DNA of 64,000 nt from Lytechinus pictus (lineage: Eukaryota > Echinodermata > Echinoidea > Temnopleuroida > Toxopneustidae). The stretch is taken from the NCBI RefSeq assembly GCF_037042905.1, contig NC_087247.1, forward strand, positions 41,887,920 to 41,951,919. The letters run 5' to 3'. Below the pieces are notes generated by a model, which had not been told where the DNA came from, did no database searches, and saw nothing but the letters and a program-made list of their open reading frames with translations. Positions 11,113-24,300 of the stretch are shown one piece after another. Position numbers and translations under genes: made by a program. Positions within the stretch are counted from its first letter, which is position 1; each line of letters begins with the position of its first letter.

Positions 11113-11325
11113 TTATATGTTAGATAATTCTTGACAAACCTGCTCCATATTTTTTTGTCCAATTTTAGTGGAGGGGACATATGGAAGTCTTGCCAATATG
11201 AATTCAATAGTTGTATCATCTTCTATTTTGTTCTCTATAATATTTCCACATTTTGTACTAAAAATTGATGAAACTTTGCTTGTAAATTTTTCCAAATGAC
11301 TTTCTAAGATTGATCGTCCCGACAT
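11113..11325 (-). CDS. Hypothetical 70-residue protein or gene fragment
   Basis: ATG at 11323-11325 and stop at 11113-11115 bound a single open frame of 70 codons on the minus strand. The product starts MSGRSILESHLEKF and has a balanced, globular-like composition (alternating charged and hydrophobic residues, the words FILARLPYVPSTK and QVCQELSNI). This is unlike the skewed frames elsewhere in the repeats. I recognise no family. It could be a small gene, a terminal exon, or a decayed fragment. It lies immediately beside the hairpin cluster at 11338-11694. Confidence 0.3.
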   Translation of the reverse strand: MSGRSILESHLEKFTSKVSSIFSTKCGNIIENKIEDDTTIEFILARLPYVPSTKIGQKNMEQVCQELSNI

Positions 11326-11337
11326 AACCGTAACGGT

Positions 11338-11694
11338 AAGGACTCCGTGATGATATTTTAAATATTTTTACATATACTTTTTCATCGCGGAGCCTTGAAA
11401 TTGTTGCCATATTAGCATAAGCCAGACTTGTAATGTATTACAAGGATGGATTTCCCTTGGAAATCCATATTTAGAGGGTGAAATCAGTTTGTTTATCTTG
11501 ATTTTATTTATCTATGAACCTTCATACGCCTAATGCGTATGAAGGGGTAAAAATATTGTTAGTATAAATATGAAAATGAGAGGTTTCTTACCAGACCGAT
11601 CTTGTGTAGATCCCTCGATCCATTCGTAAACACCGCAAATACAATAGGCTCGACCCACTCATTCAATGAACAAGGTTATGATATAACCTTGTTC
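11338..11694. repeat. Cluster of five short hairpins
   Basis: Within 360 bp are five separate inverted repeats: 11338-11396 (imperfect, AAGG-CTCC arms), 11427-11444 (CTTGTAAT arms, loop GT), 11446-11468 (10-bp arms ATGGATTTCC), 11519-11545 (11-bp arms CCTTCATACGC, loop CTAAT) and 11668-11694 (12-bp arms GAACAAGGTTAT, loop GAT). The last four have perfect arms. Their role is unknown. Confidence 0.8.
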
Positions 11695-11745
11695 TCTGTT
11701 ACATCTCCAGGTGCGGCAAAATAAAGTTGGCAATGTTTGGCTTAT

Positions 11746-13384
11746 TTTTGTCTCACCTGCATAGCAGGGTGAGACTATAGGCGCCGCTTTTCCGACGGCG
11801 ACGGCGGCGGCGGCGTCAACACCAAATCTTAACCGAAGGTTAAGTTTTTGAAATGACAGCATAACTTAGAAAGTATATGGACCTAGTTCATGAAACTTGG
11901 CCATAAGGTTAATCAAGTATTACTGAACATCCTGCCTGAGTTTCATGTCACATGACCAAGGTCAAAGGTCATTTAGGGTCAATGAACTTAGACCATGTTG
12001 GGGGAATCAACATCAAAATCTTAACCTAAGGTTAAGTTTTTGAAATGTCATCATAACTTAGAAAATATATGGACCTAGTTCATGAAACTTGGACATAAGG
12101 TTAATCACGTATCACTGAACATCCTGCATGAGTTTCACATCACATGACCAAGGTCAAAGGTCATTTAGGGTCAATGAACTTTGGCCGAATTGGGGGTATC
12201 TGTTGAATTACCATCATAACTTTGAAAGTTTATGGATCTGATTCATGAAACTTGGACATAATAGTAATCAAGTATTACTGAACATCCTGTGCAAGTTTCA
12301 GGTCACATGATCAAGGTCAAAGGTCATTTAGGGTCAATGAACTTTGGCCAAATTGGGGGTATTTGTTGAATTACCATCATAACTTTGAAAGTATGTTGGT
12401 CTAGTTCATAAAACTTGGACATAATAGTAATCAAGTATTACTGAACATCCTGTGCAAGTTTCAGGTCACATGATCAAGGTCAAAGGTCATTTAGGGTCAA
12501 TGAACTTTGGCCAAATTGGGGGTATTTGTTGAATTACCATCATAACTTTGAAAGTATGTTGGTCTAGTTCATAAAACTTGGACATAAGAGTAATCAAGTA
12601 TCACTGAACATCCTGTGCGCATTTTAGGTCACATGACCAAGGTCAAAGGTCATTTAGGGTCAATGAACTTAGACCATGTTGGGGGAATCAACATCAAAAT
12701 CTTAACCTAAGGTTAAGTTTTTGAAATGTCATCATAACTTAGAAAATATATGGACCTAGTTCATGAAACTTGGACATAAGGTTAATCACGTATCACTGAA
12801 CATCCTGCATGAGTTTCACATCACATGACCAAGGTCAAAGGTCATTTAGGGTCAATGAACTTTGGCCGAATTGGGGGTATCTGTTGAATTACCATCATAA
12901 CTTTGAAAGTTTATGGATCTGATTCATGAAACTTGGACATAATAGTAATCAAGTATTACTGAACATCCTGTGCAAGTTTCAGGTCACATGATCAAGGTCA
13001 AAGGTCATTTAGGGTCAATGAACTTTGGCCATAATGGGGGGTATATGTTGAATTACCATCATTACTTTGAAAGTTTATGGATCAGACTCGTGAAACTTGG
13101 ACATAAGAGTAATCAAGTATCACTGAACATCCTGTGCGAGTTTCAGGTCACATGATCAAGGTCAAAGGTCATGTAAGGTCAATGAACTTTGGCCACCTTG
13201 GGGGTATTTGTTGAATTACCATTATATCTCTGTAAGTGTATTGGTCTAGTTCATAAAACGTGGACATAAGAGTAACCAAGTATCACTGAACATCTTGTGC
13301 GAGTTATAGTAGTTTTCAAAGTCAGCACTGCTGCTATATTGAATCGCGTGATGCAGGTGAGACCGCCAGAGGCATTCCACTTGT
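11746..13384 (+). mobile_element. DR1-motif repeat element, copy 1
   Basis: The 5' end is TTTTGTCTCACCTGCATAGC followed by a GC-rich CGACGGCGACGG segment. The 3' end is ATGCAGGTGAGAC then GCATTCCACTTGTT, so CTCACCTGCAT is inverted near both ends. The interior is about eight monomers of 163-190 bp, each containing AAGGTCAAAGGTCA (starting near 11958, 12150, 12313, 12476, 12639, 12831, 12994 and 13158). A block of about 370 bp at 11987 recurs almost exactly at 12668, giving a period near 681 bp. No transposase is visible. Confidence 0.85.
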
Positions 13385-15290
13385 TCTCTTTTTCTTTGGG
13401 AAAAATGCTTGGTTTCTTTACTCTGTCAGTTTCCATTACAGCTATTCATCATATAACCTGTCTCTTAAGTAAATTTGATTCTTTAATTTGTTTTTCTTAA
13501 TCAAAAATAGAGATTATTTTCTTGCCATATAGGCATATTACTTTCCACCAATAGAGGGCGTACACAAAAATATGCCAAAAATTCCAGTTTTTGAGCGCTC
13601 TGGTGAATACAAAAATTATTCCCAAGTTACTAATGAAAAATAAATTGCAACTGTATGGAAATTAGTAATTTTGGTCACAAAAGTGATATTTTAATGATTT
13701 TTTTAAGTGTGTGCTTTGTACAGCATTAGCATACCATAGTCTTACCTGTAGATTCCCCACAGGCAGGATGGTTGCAGTGAACAAGTGGCTTGACCCTTGA
13801 ACCGCTTCGTTATGACATAGCTTCGAAAAACGATGTTACAAAGTGTCATTTTGAAGAACGAATTATAGATTAAAATTATTATGTAATAAAAAATAAAATT
13901 TGAAACTTGATTATAAATAATTATTATTATAATTTGACATTTGTTTTGAGACACTCCTAGTTCCAATGAGATAACAGTAATGACCTCATTGGCAACAATA
14001 GTGCATATGGGGTGGTGCATTTGTAGGAAGTCGGCAACCGAGATAACACAATGATGACGACAAGGCTTGTCGGTGGGGTGAATTGTCTAGTGATTTTAAT
14101 ATTTCCTACTTTTAATTACAAACTTGTTTGAATGAAAGTAGTTATGTTTATTGCTGTTTAGATATCACAAATTAAGGTAAAAAGGTAAAAATTTGACTAA
14201 AAATATATGTGGATTTTGTCCAATGGTGCTTGAAAGTTGAGTGTTTTGAGATGGAATGGCCTTACAAACAATAATCTAGACTGAGACTGAACATGAGAGG
14301 TGTACTGATTAGGCCTACTGAGTAGAATCTATTTTTTTAGGCACTCCCACAAAATACAGCATTTCTACTAAAATCAATATTTCAACAAATACCAAAACGG
14401 CAGACTTTAAAGCGGCTTGCTACAGTCTTCCAATATACATCGAGTGAGTGAATTAAAAATGTTACCTACTCAAAGCTGTTAGGCATCTTTCCCCATGATA
14501 AGTTAAATCGTAACACAAAAAATTGGCAGTGTCTTGGCTTCCCTCTGTAGTGTCTTTCATACACTATTCACTTTTTAAAGAAGCTTGTACTTCTTGTTTT
14601 GTTCAAGGCATGTAGGTTTATTTCTAATTTTGTTTTTAAATTAATTGTCCCTGCTAAAAATTGCTAATTGACAAACAAAAGGACAAATATGCCAGATTTT
14701 TCATACAAGTCCTTATAAGAATTATGGATAGTTATGTTTCATTTTGTGAGGACATGCATGTTACAATATGCTACCTCTGTGTGCAGTGTGTACATTGTAA
14801 TTGCATACCAAGCTCAGGAAAAGGTACTAAGTACATGTAGGAGAAATTAAATAACAATTACCTGATAATGACGAAGTACAGAACAACTGGGAGTTATCCG
14901 TACCGCTAGTCTCTGTACTCACCGAATAGCCACATTAAGATTTGTATGAGTACATACATGTACATGTAGTAGACTAGTATCATTTTTTTTCAAATAGCCA
15001 TCACTTTCTTATTCCATGTCTAATTCATTTCAAACTTTCACCATTCTGTTTTTCTCATTTTTTTTCCAGTCATACATCATTCTATTACCTTGGTTAGATT
15101 CCCCATTTCAGAAACGGCAATTCCTAGAGAAGACAAATAAACAAGCGCTTGACCATTGTAGATGTAGGACTGTAAGGATTGTGAACATTGTACCCTCATT
15201 CTAAGGAATACATACCGATAGCTCAATTATGTTGTTAATCACTCTTACAGTATAAGTTGAATTTTCTTGTTTATTGATATTTTTTATCAG
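13385..15290. other. Upstream flank of the 15.3-28.5 kb gene; nothing specific recognised
   Basis: AT-rich unique-looking sequence without a convincing exon. It should contain the promoter and any non-coding first exon of the downstream gene, because a 3' splice acceptor (TTTTTATCAG) lies at 15281-15290 just before the first coding exon. I cannot place the transcription start. Confidence 0.3.
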
Positions 15291-15306
15291 GCAGCAGTCA
15301 AGCAGG

Positions 15307-18300
15307 ATGGGTTGCGCATCTTCAGCTCAGCCACAGGCCCCAAGGGTAAGGTTTATTTGGCCATATCTGTTGGTATTCTTGAGTCATACTTAAATCAAAC
15401 TGTGAACCAAATTTGTCATTTGATCATGAGAAGCATTTCATGAAACAAATAACATTCACTGACTATTGATGGAAGCTACAAAAATCCTTGCATCTGATTG
15501 GTTCACTGCATATTTGTTATTTGAAATGACGGACTAGTTATTTGTTTAATGAATTAATACTAGGTATCAAAAACTCTCTGGAAATGATAGCTGCAGTAGT
15601 TTTCTTCACTCTTTGAGTAGAATTAAGAAAAGGGCCTCGTAAACAATTAAAACAGTTTCAGCAAAGACTTGCATGTACCATGCCCCCAAGTTAAACAAAA
15701 GATCAGAATTCAAGTACCTACATTGAACAGAGAGCATGGTATTTGTTATTAGGATGTCTTCAACAATTGTTACACCGTTTTACAAACTTTATTTCATTGC
15801 ATATTGAGCTTTTGAAAGAAATACATGTAAATTATGATGGCAGATCAGTAAAAACTGATTTGATCATGATTAGATTATTTTCTTTTTACGAATGGTGCTT
15901 ATTCAATGTTTATTTCTTTGAAGGAGTACATGATTCAAGTAATTAGCTGTGAAAATGATTGTAAAAGAAACATTAGAAAAAGGTGAAGTGAAATTCAAAA
16001 TAAAGCTCTCCTCCCTCAAGAAAATGCCACCGATAAAACTTTTGATTGATGATAAAATACTGTTGTGAAATTAAGAGTATAGTTCTATCATATTTTTATG
16101 TCATATTTACTCATCACCCTTCATGTACCTCTGATTTACAGGAATATCCAAAACAACCTCCTAAAGAACCACCACCACAGCAATATGGTCAACCGCAGGT
16201 CCAACCACAAAGAGCTAACCCTCCACCACCACAACAAACACAAGCACCACCTCTACCACCACCACAACAACAACCTCAAACTGTCTTGCAACAAAGTATG
16301 CAAATGAATACAACAACAGGGCCACCACCTTCTCAACCAGCACAACAGCAGCCTCCTCCTCCACAACAGACAGCAGTGAGTGTCGCATAAACCCTGTCAA
16401 ATTTTGTAATGGGGACATAGTTCTTCATTAGCAATATCAAAATCATACAGGAATACTGTTGATCAGAATATTTTTGGCAAATGGTAGCTTTAGTCTATAA
16501 ATTTTTCAAATGTTTATATTATTATTTTTGTTTAATATTCTGTAGTTTCAGGGTTTTTTTTTCACAGAGTATAAGATAATAGGTTATGCATAAATGGCAA
16601 TATCCATTCTGGATTTTTCTTCTAGACACCTTTGAATGAAAACTCAGAAGCACAAATCTCCTGAGGCTGAGAGATACATACATGTATTTCCCATCTGGTA
16701 ATTTGTATACCACGTACTAATGGAGAAATCTATGTTGTCAACTTTGTTTCAATAATAAAAGAAAAATTAAACAAACGACTTCAAGATTTGATGTAATTCT
16801 GCATAGTCATTGGTATATTGGTATATATGAATGTTTGCAAATGAAATGACTGAAGACATTGATATGAGGTAAGGTTTCTGTTTCTGTTTGTGGTAACTCC
16901 CGTAAGAACTCGACAGGACAGCATTTTTGCTGGTAAACGCCAAGCTGGTATATAACCAATTACCTTGGAAACATTTTACGTCTAGGTTAATAAGTCATAG
17001 TGGCTGACGTAATAGACGACAGATATCACTCTTGGGCCTTTTTATCAAAGTGGAGACAATGGCAGAGTTGGGATTCGAACTCACAACCTTGCGATTATGA
17101 GTCCAATGCTCTAACCACTGGACCACACGACCCGTGAAGATTATTGTGTAGCCTATTGATGCAATCTCCAGAGAGTGTGAAACTTTTTTAAATTATTCGC
17201 TCTACACTGAATAAAGGTATCTTATTAGATGAAGAGCAAATCATTGTAAATTGCTGTTTATGAACACATGACTCATATCTGTTTTTTTTTTCAATTTTGC
17301 TGTGCCAGGCTCCCGAGCATGCTGAAATCACTGAAGCATTGGTGAATTCCCTTCTAGAGCTAGAAGGTGATATTGCCATGCTGGAAAGCCGTAATATATT
17401 CAAGCAGTATCAGATGAAGAAGGAACAGAACTTGAAGGTAGAGGCACAGGTTAAATCAATGACAGCAATGCATCAACAGCTTGAGGCTCAAACGTAAGTC
17501 AACTTCATTTATAGCATGATTGATGGTGTCAACGGGCGCTCAAATTCGAATGGGATGATGAAAATGACAGCACATGTAAATCAGAATCAAGAACGATTTT
17601 ATCAGGGGCGGTGCCCAGCAGCCAGGATATTGTGATATGGGGCAAGATGAACTTAAGTTGATCTCACTTTTTCCTCACTTTAATAACAGGAGTAATATGC
17701 ATTACACAACCAAGAATTTCTTAATATTCTATTTTTTCTTCTTCACTATTCTACTTATTTTTTGGATTATTTTCACCCCTCATTGATTATTTTTCTTAAC
17801 TTGAAAAATAGTAGAAGGTGATCACCCCCCTTAACGCTGATCCCTAATCCTATATTTTGTTGCTCTTTGGTTTGGGGTATATACTTATCTTGCAGAGGAC
17901 CATTATCTGAATCGCGAGCAAAACTTTGTTTATTTCATTTAAATGCAACCAATTGCTAATGTCTCTCTTGAATCATTTTTATCTTCTAAGATATTTCAAG
18001 GTAACTATGATATTTCAACTCTTTAATTTATGTTATTAAACTGTTATTAAAAATGGAAGGGAACATTGATTAATTGAAATATAACCAAGCCTCTATACAG
18101 AATCCCTAGAATTTCTGGTATGCCCCCTCCTCACCCTCTTCCCCCATTTCGCTGAGGAGCAAGTGAATGACAATATAATGATTTGATAATGAAATAAAAA
18201 AATTGAATTTGTATCAATTGAGTTGATAGAACAAAATACTGAATTAAAATTTTGTATTCTCTTAATTTTGTTTTGCATGTAGGAAAAAAGAATATCAAGA

Positions 18301-21300
18301 TGTGGTAGACCTACAACATAACACATCAGTGAGACAGATGTGGTCTCAACAACAGTTTGATGCACAGATGAGCAAAGAACAACAGGTAAACAATATCATT
18401 CATTTTGATTGGACACCAACTTCCTATAATTATTCTACTAGCTGTAATGTTCATAGTGTCATTGCTGATGGATGGCTGAAAGTAGTAAAATTAAATTGTG
18501 AATTTAGTTATTTTAAATGATGGGGGGGGGGGGGTTGTTCACCTAGCTTTGTTCTGTGAATGATTGTGAATCCATTGCTGATGTAGGGAATCTTGCCAAG
18601 TATGTGCATAAAATACAGGAACACATTACTTTTTTCTTCACAACTTGTGTGTGTCTTCCTGATTTTATTATTATTATTTTTTTTTGAATTACTGAATTCT
18701 TTTAACAATATAAGTCCACATTATAATTTGAATGTAATTAACAATTTGTGTAATGTGCACTTTTGTCATATTAGCTCTCTAGATGCATAAACATGTAGAT
18801 ATCTTTTTTTTCTTTTATATTGTTCATTATTTTGCATGCTTGCACAAATGTCCTTAAAGAATTATTGTTCACTTGAATAACACCTTTTGGAGGCCATATG
18901 GTCTGCACCTAGATGTCTGTTTCTTTGCAACATGAGATGTACTCACTAACATGCTGGTCTATTCTCTTCATCATGTGAAAGTGTACAGATAGCGAATAGG
19001 CATGAGTGTGATGGTATAAGATTTTGCATGAGGTGGAAGAAAGATGCTCTTCTTAATGAGGCTATGCCTAGCCTTGTTGAATATAGTGTCTCTTTCTTTC
19101 ACTGAATGCGAATTGCACCAATAAGAATATTCACTATTTGTGTTGCATGATGCGTCTGAAGTCAAGGAAAATACAAATTCCTACATTAATCTATCAAAAT
19201 GAGGCAAAACTTATTATTAGCAAAAAGCAAGATTTCTGAAGGGCACATCATATCTACAACTGCAGCAATGTGCATAATTTAGCCAGTAGGCCTTTCGCTA
19301 TTGCATCTGCATTTATTTACTACATGAATTGAATCACATTGTGACATCACCTCCTAAGCTGTACAACGTCATATTTTGGGCGTTTTTATGTGCAACGGTT
19401 ATGAATGTTGCACATTCAGCCTATCATTTGCTTGCATACAACAAGCTGTAGGTGTTGTACAATAATTGACATACACATCCTTTATGTTGTTTGTCTGTTG
19501 AATATAGTGTTGTATTTGTATTATTATTTGTTTGTTTTGCCTTACTGACTTAGTTTTATATTTCATGTTTTCTTTAAACTTTTTTTTTAGTTCAACCAAG
19601 CACAGCAGGTACACATATACATATAAAATATCATTATACTACCCATCCAGCTTCCCTGCATCCTATTCAGACTTTGCATGGCATGAACCTCTTCCCTTCA
19701 TCAACATAAAATATAACTATGATAATACAGGAATGCAAATGTTACGTCTTTGATTTGTAACCTACTGATCTCCTTTCAAAACTTGTGTTTGGAGATATTC
19801 CAGGAATAACTTTCTTAATGAAATCCTGTATAATGCAGGTACTAGGTATGTATCCATAATTCCACAAGAGAAAAACTATCACTTTACTTCAATACTAGGA
19901 ATAATCAAACCGAAAATCCCAAATACCCTAATCTTGGATTAAACAAAGCTTATATCCATACTGTACAAAGATCTAGCAATAGCACCATGGGACCATGATT
20001 AATACTTTGTAATGTTTGTATGTATCCGTAATTCCACTATAGAAAAACTATCACCTTACTTCAATACAAGACACAATCAAACCAATAGTCCCAAATACCC
20101 AAGTCTTGGATAAAACAAAGCTTATGCATACCGTACAAAGTGCAATAGTGCTTTGATACAGTAATTGGTATTGTTCTGTGAAAAGTTTCTTTCTTTTTTA
20201 TTATGATTTTTTTCTATTATTCTATTATTTAACCATTTAAGCTACCATAATGGCATAAATTTTTAGATTAAATGAGTTCAGATGGTGGAACTCAGGTTAT
20301 TCTCTGAAAATCAGGCACACAATCTATTGATCACAGCATTGAAACAATGTATGTGAAATTGTCTTTTTTTTACCAATTACCATTATTAATCCTAGCTAAA
20401 TAGCACAAACCATATGAATGTAAAAGAAATTCAATAAACAGATGGTTTATTTGGTTTAAAGTACTTTTAAAACAAATTATATTGTATCCTTTTATATAAT
20501 ACACACTACATGCACCATTATCATCTTATTTTTGATTACATCATTGTTGAATCCAAGATTTTTTTTTACAAAAATATGCCATACAAAAAAATGTAATTCA
20601 TTTTGCATGGTGCTTGTTATCTAAATATTTCAAGGAGTTTCTTGATATTGAACTACAACACAAAAATGTTATCATGTGATACCTTTTTCTATTTGTTGAA
20701 TTCAAGTATGAAATATTTCATGCTTTTTTTCTCAGGATACTATTAATATTCAGGGCTTTCCTTTCTATTTTGTTTCTGTTTTTTCCTTTTTTGTTTTGAA
20801 GTGATACCATCTACATAAAGTATTTATATCATCCTAGTATCCCAACACATCATATCCTTTTCCATATCCTATCTTTTCTTTTCCTTACTGGTAAACACAT
20901 AGTGATATGTATTGCTTAGCTTTCATTATTTAGCTTTTATTTTGCAGTACTTCCTCCAATATATTATGATTACCACGTTTGGGATACAAATGGTCTCATA
21001 TCTTAGAGTTTTGCATCATGTATCATATGACTTGATAGAGTTTGATTTCTTTCTCCTTTAATTTTATAGTTTGACTGCAAGTACAAGTGTCAGTGAGAAA
21101 TTATTTAGTTATGACCATGAGAAAACAAGCAAATGGTTTAGGCCTGTCATTTATTCTCATTTGATGAGGATTAGGTACGAATGTGTTTACACAAATGACA
21201 CAATTGGCTTATATGTAAGATTTTTTTATTGACCGAAAACCCACAATGATAAACTTTTCTTCTATTCCTGGGTTTTCTGATGCCTTACATATTTTACATG

Positions 21301-24300
21301 ACTATTCCATATAGAAATCTTTTTTTAATGCAAGAAAGGAATATCTAGACATTAATCTACAACTTCTGCATAAATATAACTTGATATACATGTAGTGGTT
21401 TGCAAGGCCAGTCCTCATTTATATGGTAATGAGGTGAAGACATTTTTCAATGTTAAAGGAGAATGAAACTCTTGGAGCAAGTTAGCTTTTGTGAAAGCAG
21501 AAAAATCAAAGAATAAGATCAACAAAGGTTTGAGTAAAATAGGACTAGTAATAGAAGAGTTATGAGCATTTGAATGTCGAGATCACTAATGCTATGGAGA
21601 TCCTCCCATTGGCAATGCGACCAAGATCTATGATGTCACCGATGAACAACTCTCCCCTTTTGGACACTGAAAATATACCCCAAAACATCTCTTTTAGCTC
21701 ATTCTAATCATATGACAAACGATTCATCAATGATAATAATGTTGTGAAACCTCTGTACTTGTCCTCTCATAAAGAGAACACCTCACCTTGTGATAGACTC
21801 TATAAAAGTGAGAATATAAGTGAAATAAGTACTAAAGTAATGAGGGAGTTGTACGTGTGTGACATCACAGATCTTTGTCGCATTGCCAATGGGAGGAACT
21901 ACATGGCATTAGTGATCTCAATATTCAAATGCTCATAACTTTCTTATTATTCATTCAATCTTCCTCAAACTTTCAGCAATATGTTTCTTTGATTTTTCTC
22001 TTTGATATGGATTCAGCTGGTTTCAAGGGTTTCATTCTCCTTTAAGCATTTTTACTTGTATACTTTGAAATGAAATTGTTTTATCCCATAAGTATCATTA
22101 AACCAGTAATTTTTTATTTTATACTTCATTGCTCTTAGGAATACATGGATGCACTCAACAAGCAGGAGATCAGTCAGAAACAGTTAGCAGCTTTTAGACA
22201 GCAGTTGACCTTGCTCTCCAATGAAGTAACTTCATTCAAAGCAGATAAGGACAAACTACAAGGATTATACGATAAACAGGATGAGACCCTTGGTAAGTAG
22301 GATGTGGTGTTTGGGGAAAGGAAACAATATTCCTTGCATTTTTAAATGCACAAAAACTAATGTTCATGTACATGTAAAATCATAATGCCTCTGGCACCAA
22401 CCATGGATTGTGGAGGCCTGTAACACAAAATCTAGCAAAAAAAGGTATGTTTTATTACATTGACAATATTTGGATCATGTGCATATGGCAGTGACAACAT
22501 AGTTTTGGGGGTGGAGGTCAAAGGTAGAAGGTCACAGAGGTCATCTACCACAAGTGCCTTGTTCATGCTATATCTCAAGAATCGTCTTAACATGTCAATG
22601 TTAAACTTTGGTCATGTTTTGGAGTGGTGGTGATCTGAAAAGTTTCGCAGGTCACAAGGTCAAAGGTTATTCCTTGTACTTGTAATAGCTCATTAACCAT
22701 TTAAAGTGTCACCTTCAAAACATATATGCTTACTATAGTGACGATGATAAGATTAATTTGATGGTTTCACAATATCAGATTAAAGTATGCAATATAGTTC
22801 AGATCTACCTATGGTGGAGGCATACATTTTGATTGTGTGCAGTTGAGAAGCCATCTAGTTTATATTCTTCACAATCCTTACCTTGACAGCGAGTATCTTT
22901 GATGGTAAATATGGCAGTGAGGCTGAGTACAGGCTGGAGTCTGAACTTGATATGCTTCAAGAGCGTAAGCAGAGAGTAGCGGTGGCCCGTTATAAGTGGA
23001 ACAACTCACATACCCTAGTCAAGCATGCTTGTGGCCAACTTAGCTTTGGGATCAGAAGATGGGCTGATGTTATACAATTACCAGTACAGTATGTATTATC
23101 TAGATACTTCTGATAGAGACATCAGTCTTTCAATTATGTGTAATGTTGTACGTGTAAATACCAATGCAAAAAATAATGCATTATATTCTTTTTACAGAGA
23201 TATCTTTCACATTCATTGATTTTGTTCTATTGATGTCTGAAAGTTGAAAAAAGAGGAATTTTCTCTGAGATGATACAATAATTCTTGAATGTGTCAGGTT
23301 TTTTAAGAGTAATATATTTCAAGTGTCAAACCCTTTTATAAGAATTATATTGATACTTGTACCGTTTATTTTTCATGTGCATTGAAACTCCATTTTTCAA
23401 GGAAAGGAATTTTGAAGGAAGTTGTATATCTGCATGTCATTTTCAATGCCATGTTGGCTGGCAGGTATGTAAATGCTACAAAATTGAACTTTTTATTTGT
23501 TATTTTTCCTGCTCATAGGCAAAGCGCGATAAGATACCAGTTTGCTGCTGAAGCTCGTAACAATCTTGTTGCTGCTGCACAGAACATCACGACAGCCCAG
23601 CAGTACTTGAACACCATCAAGTTCCCATACTGCACACCGGATGAGATCGAGACACTGAACAAAGCTATCAATAACATCTTCACTGATATGATGCATCCTG
23701 ATAGGCACAAGCATGCCATGGAATGCTACGTCACAGTCTACAAACGATCAGCAGCTCTTATACAGTGGTTTGAGCATGTAAGTTGCAATTGGTATTCTAT
23801 GGAAAATTTTGCTTGCGCAAATGTTGATTTATCCATCTTACTCAAATTGGGCAAGACTTAACAGCGGGTGCAAAGCAACCATCATCTATACACTCTTGTC
23901 TTGCTTTAGTTGTTGTTTTCCTTTTATGGACTTTGATTTGGTGCAGGGTTTTTCAGTCAAAAACCTGCAACTGGACATTAATTGAAAAGAAAAAAAGTAA
24001 GACGAGTCGGTATAGTTGGCCAACTGTTTTGGTCTCACCATATCAGGCAGAGCACTTATGTTTTATAGCATATCAGCGTAAATATACATTAGCTGCAGCA
24101 CATGTTAGCAGTAATACATGTATGTACATGTATAGTTTGTTGATGTTGAAAACCCTTAGGCCCTATCTTTGTGTACCTTCTCTCTTATACATTTAATGAT
24201 ACATACTTTGCGTTCATTTTACCTGGAACAGGTGATCAACAAGACAATCAACAAAGATTTGGAGAAGACGACAAGGAACTGTGCTGCCAAGCAAAAAGAA

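Noticed and set aside
16046..16390. Reading the Pro/Gln-rich frame as a stand-alone small protein
   Set aside because: It is exon 2 of the 12-exon gene: acceptor at 16140-16141, donor at 16376, phase 0 on both sides. The antisense frame at 16215-16418 is its shadow.
17050..17134. Functional tRNA-Met(CAT) gene on the minus strand
   Set aside because: The anticodon stem has mismatches and the tRNA-like head continues into a SINE body.
23382..23861. 159-codon uninterrupted frame as an independent gene
   Set aside because: Only 23519-23777 is exon; the extensions on both sides cross splice sites into intron.
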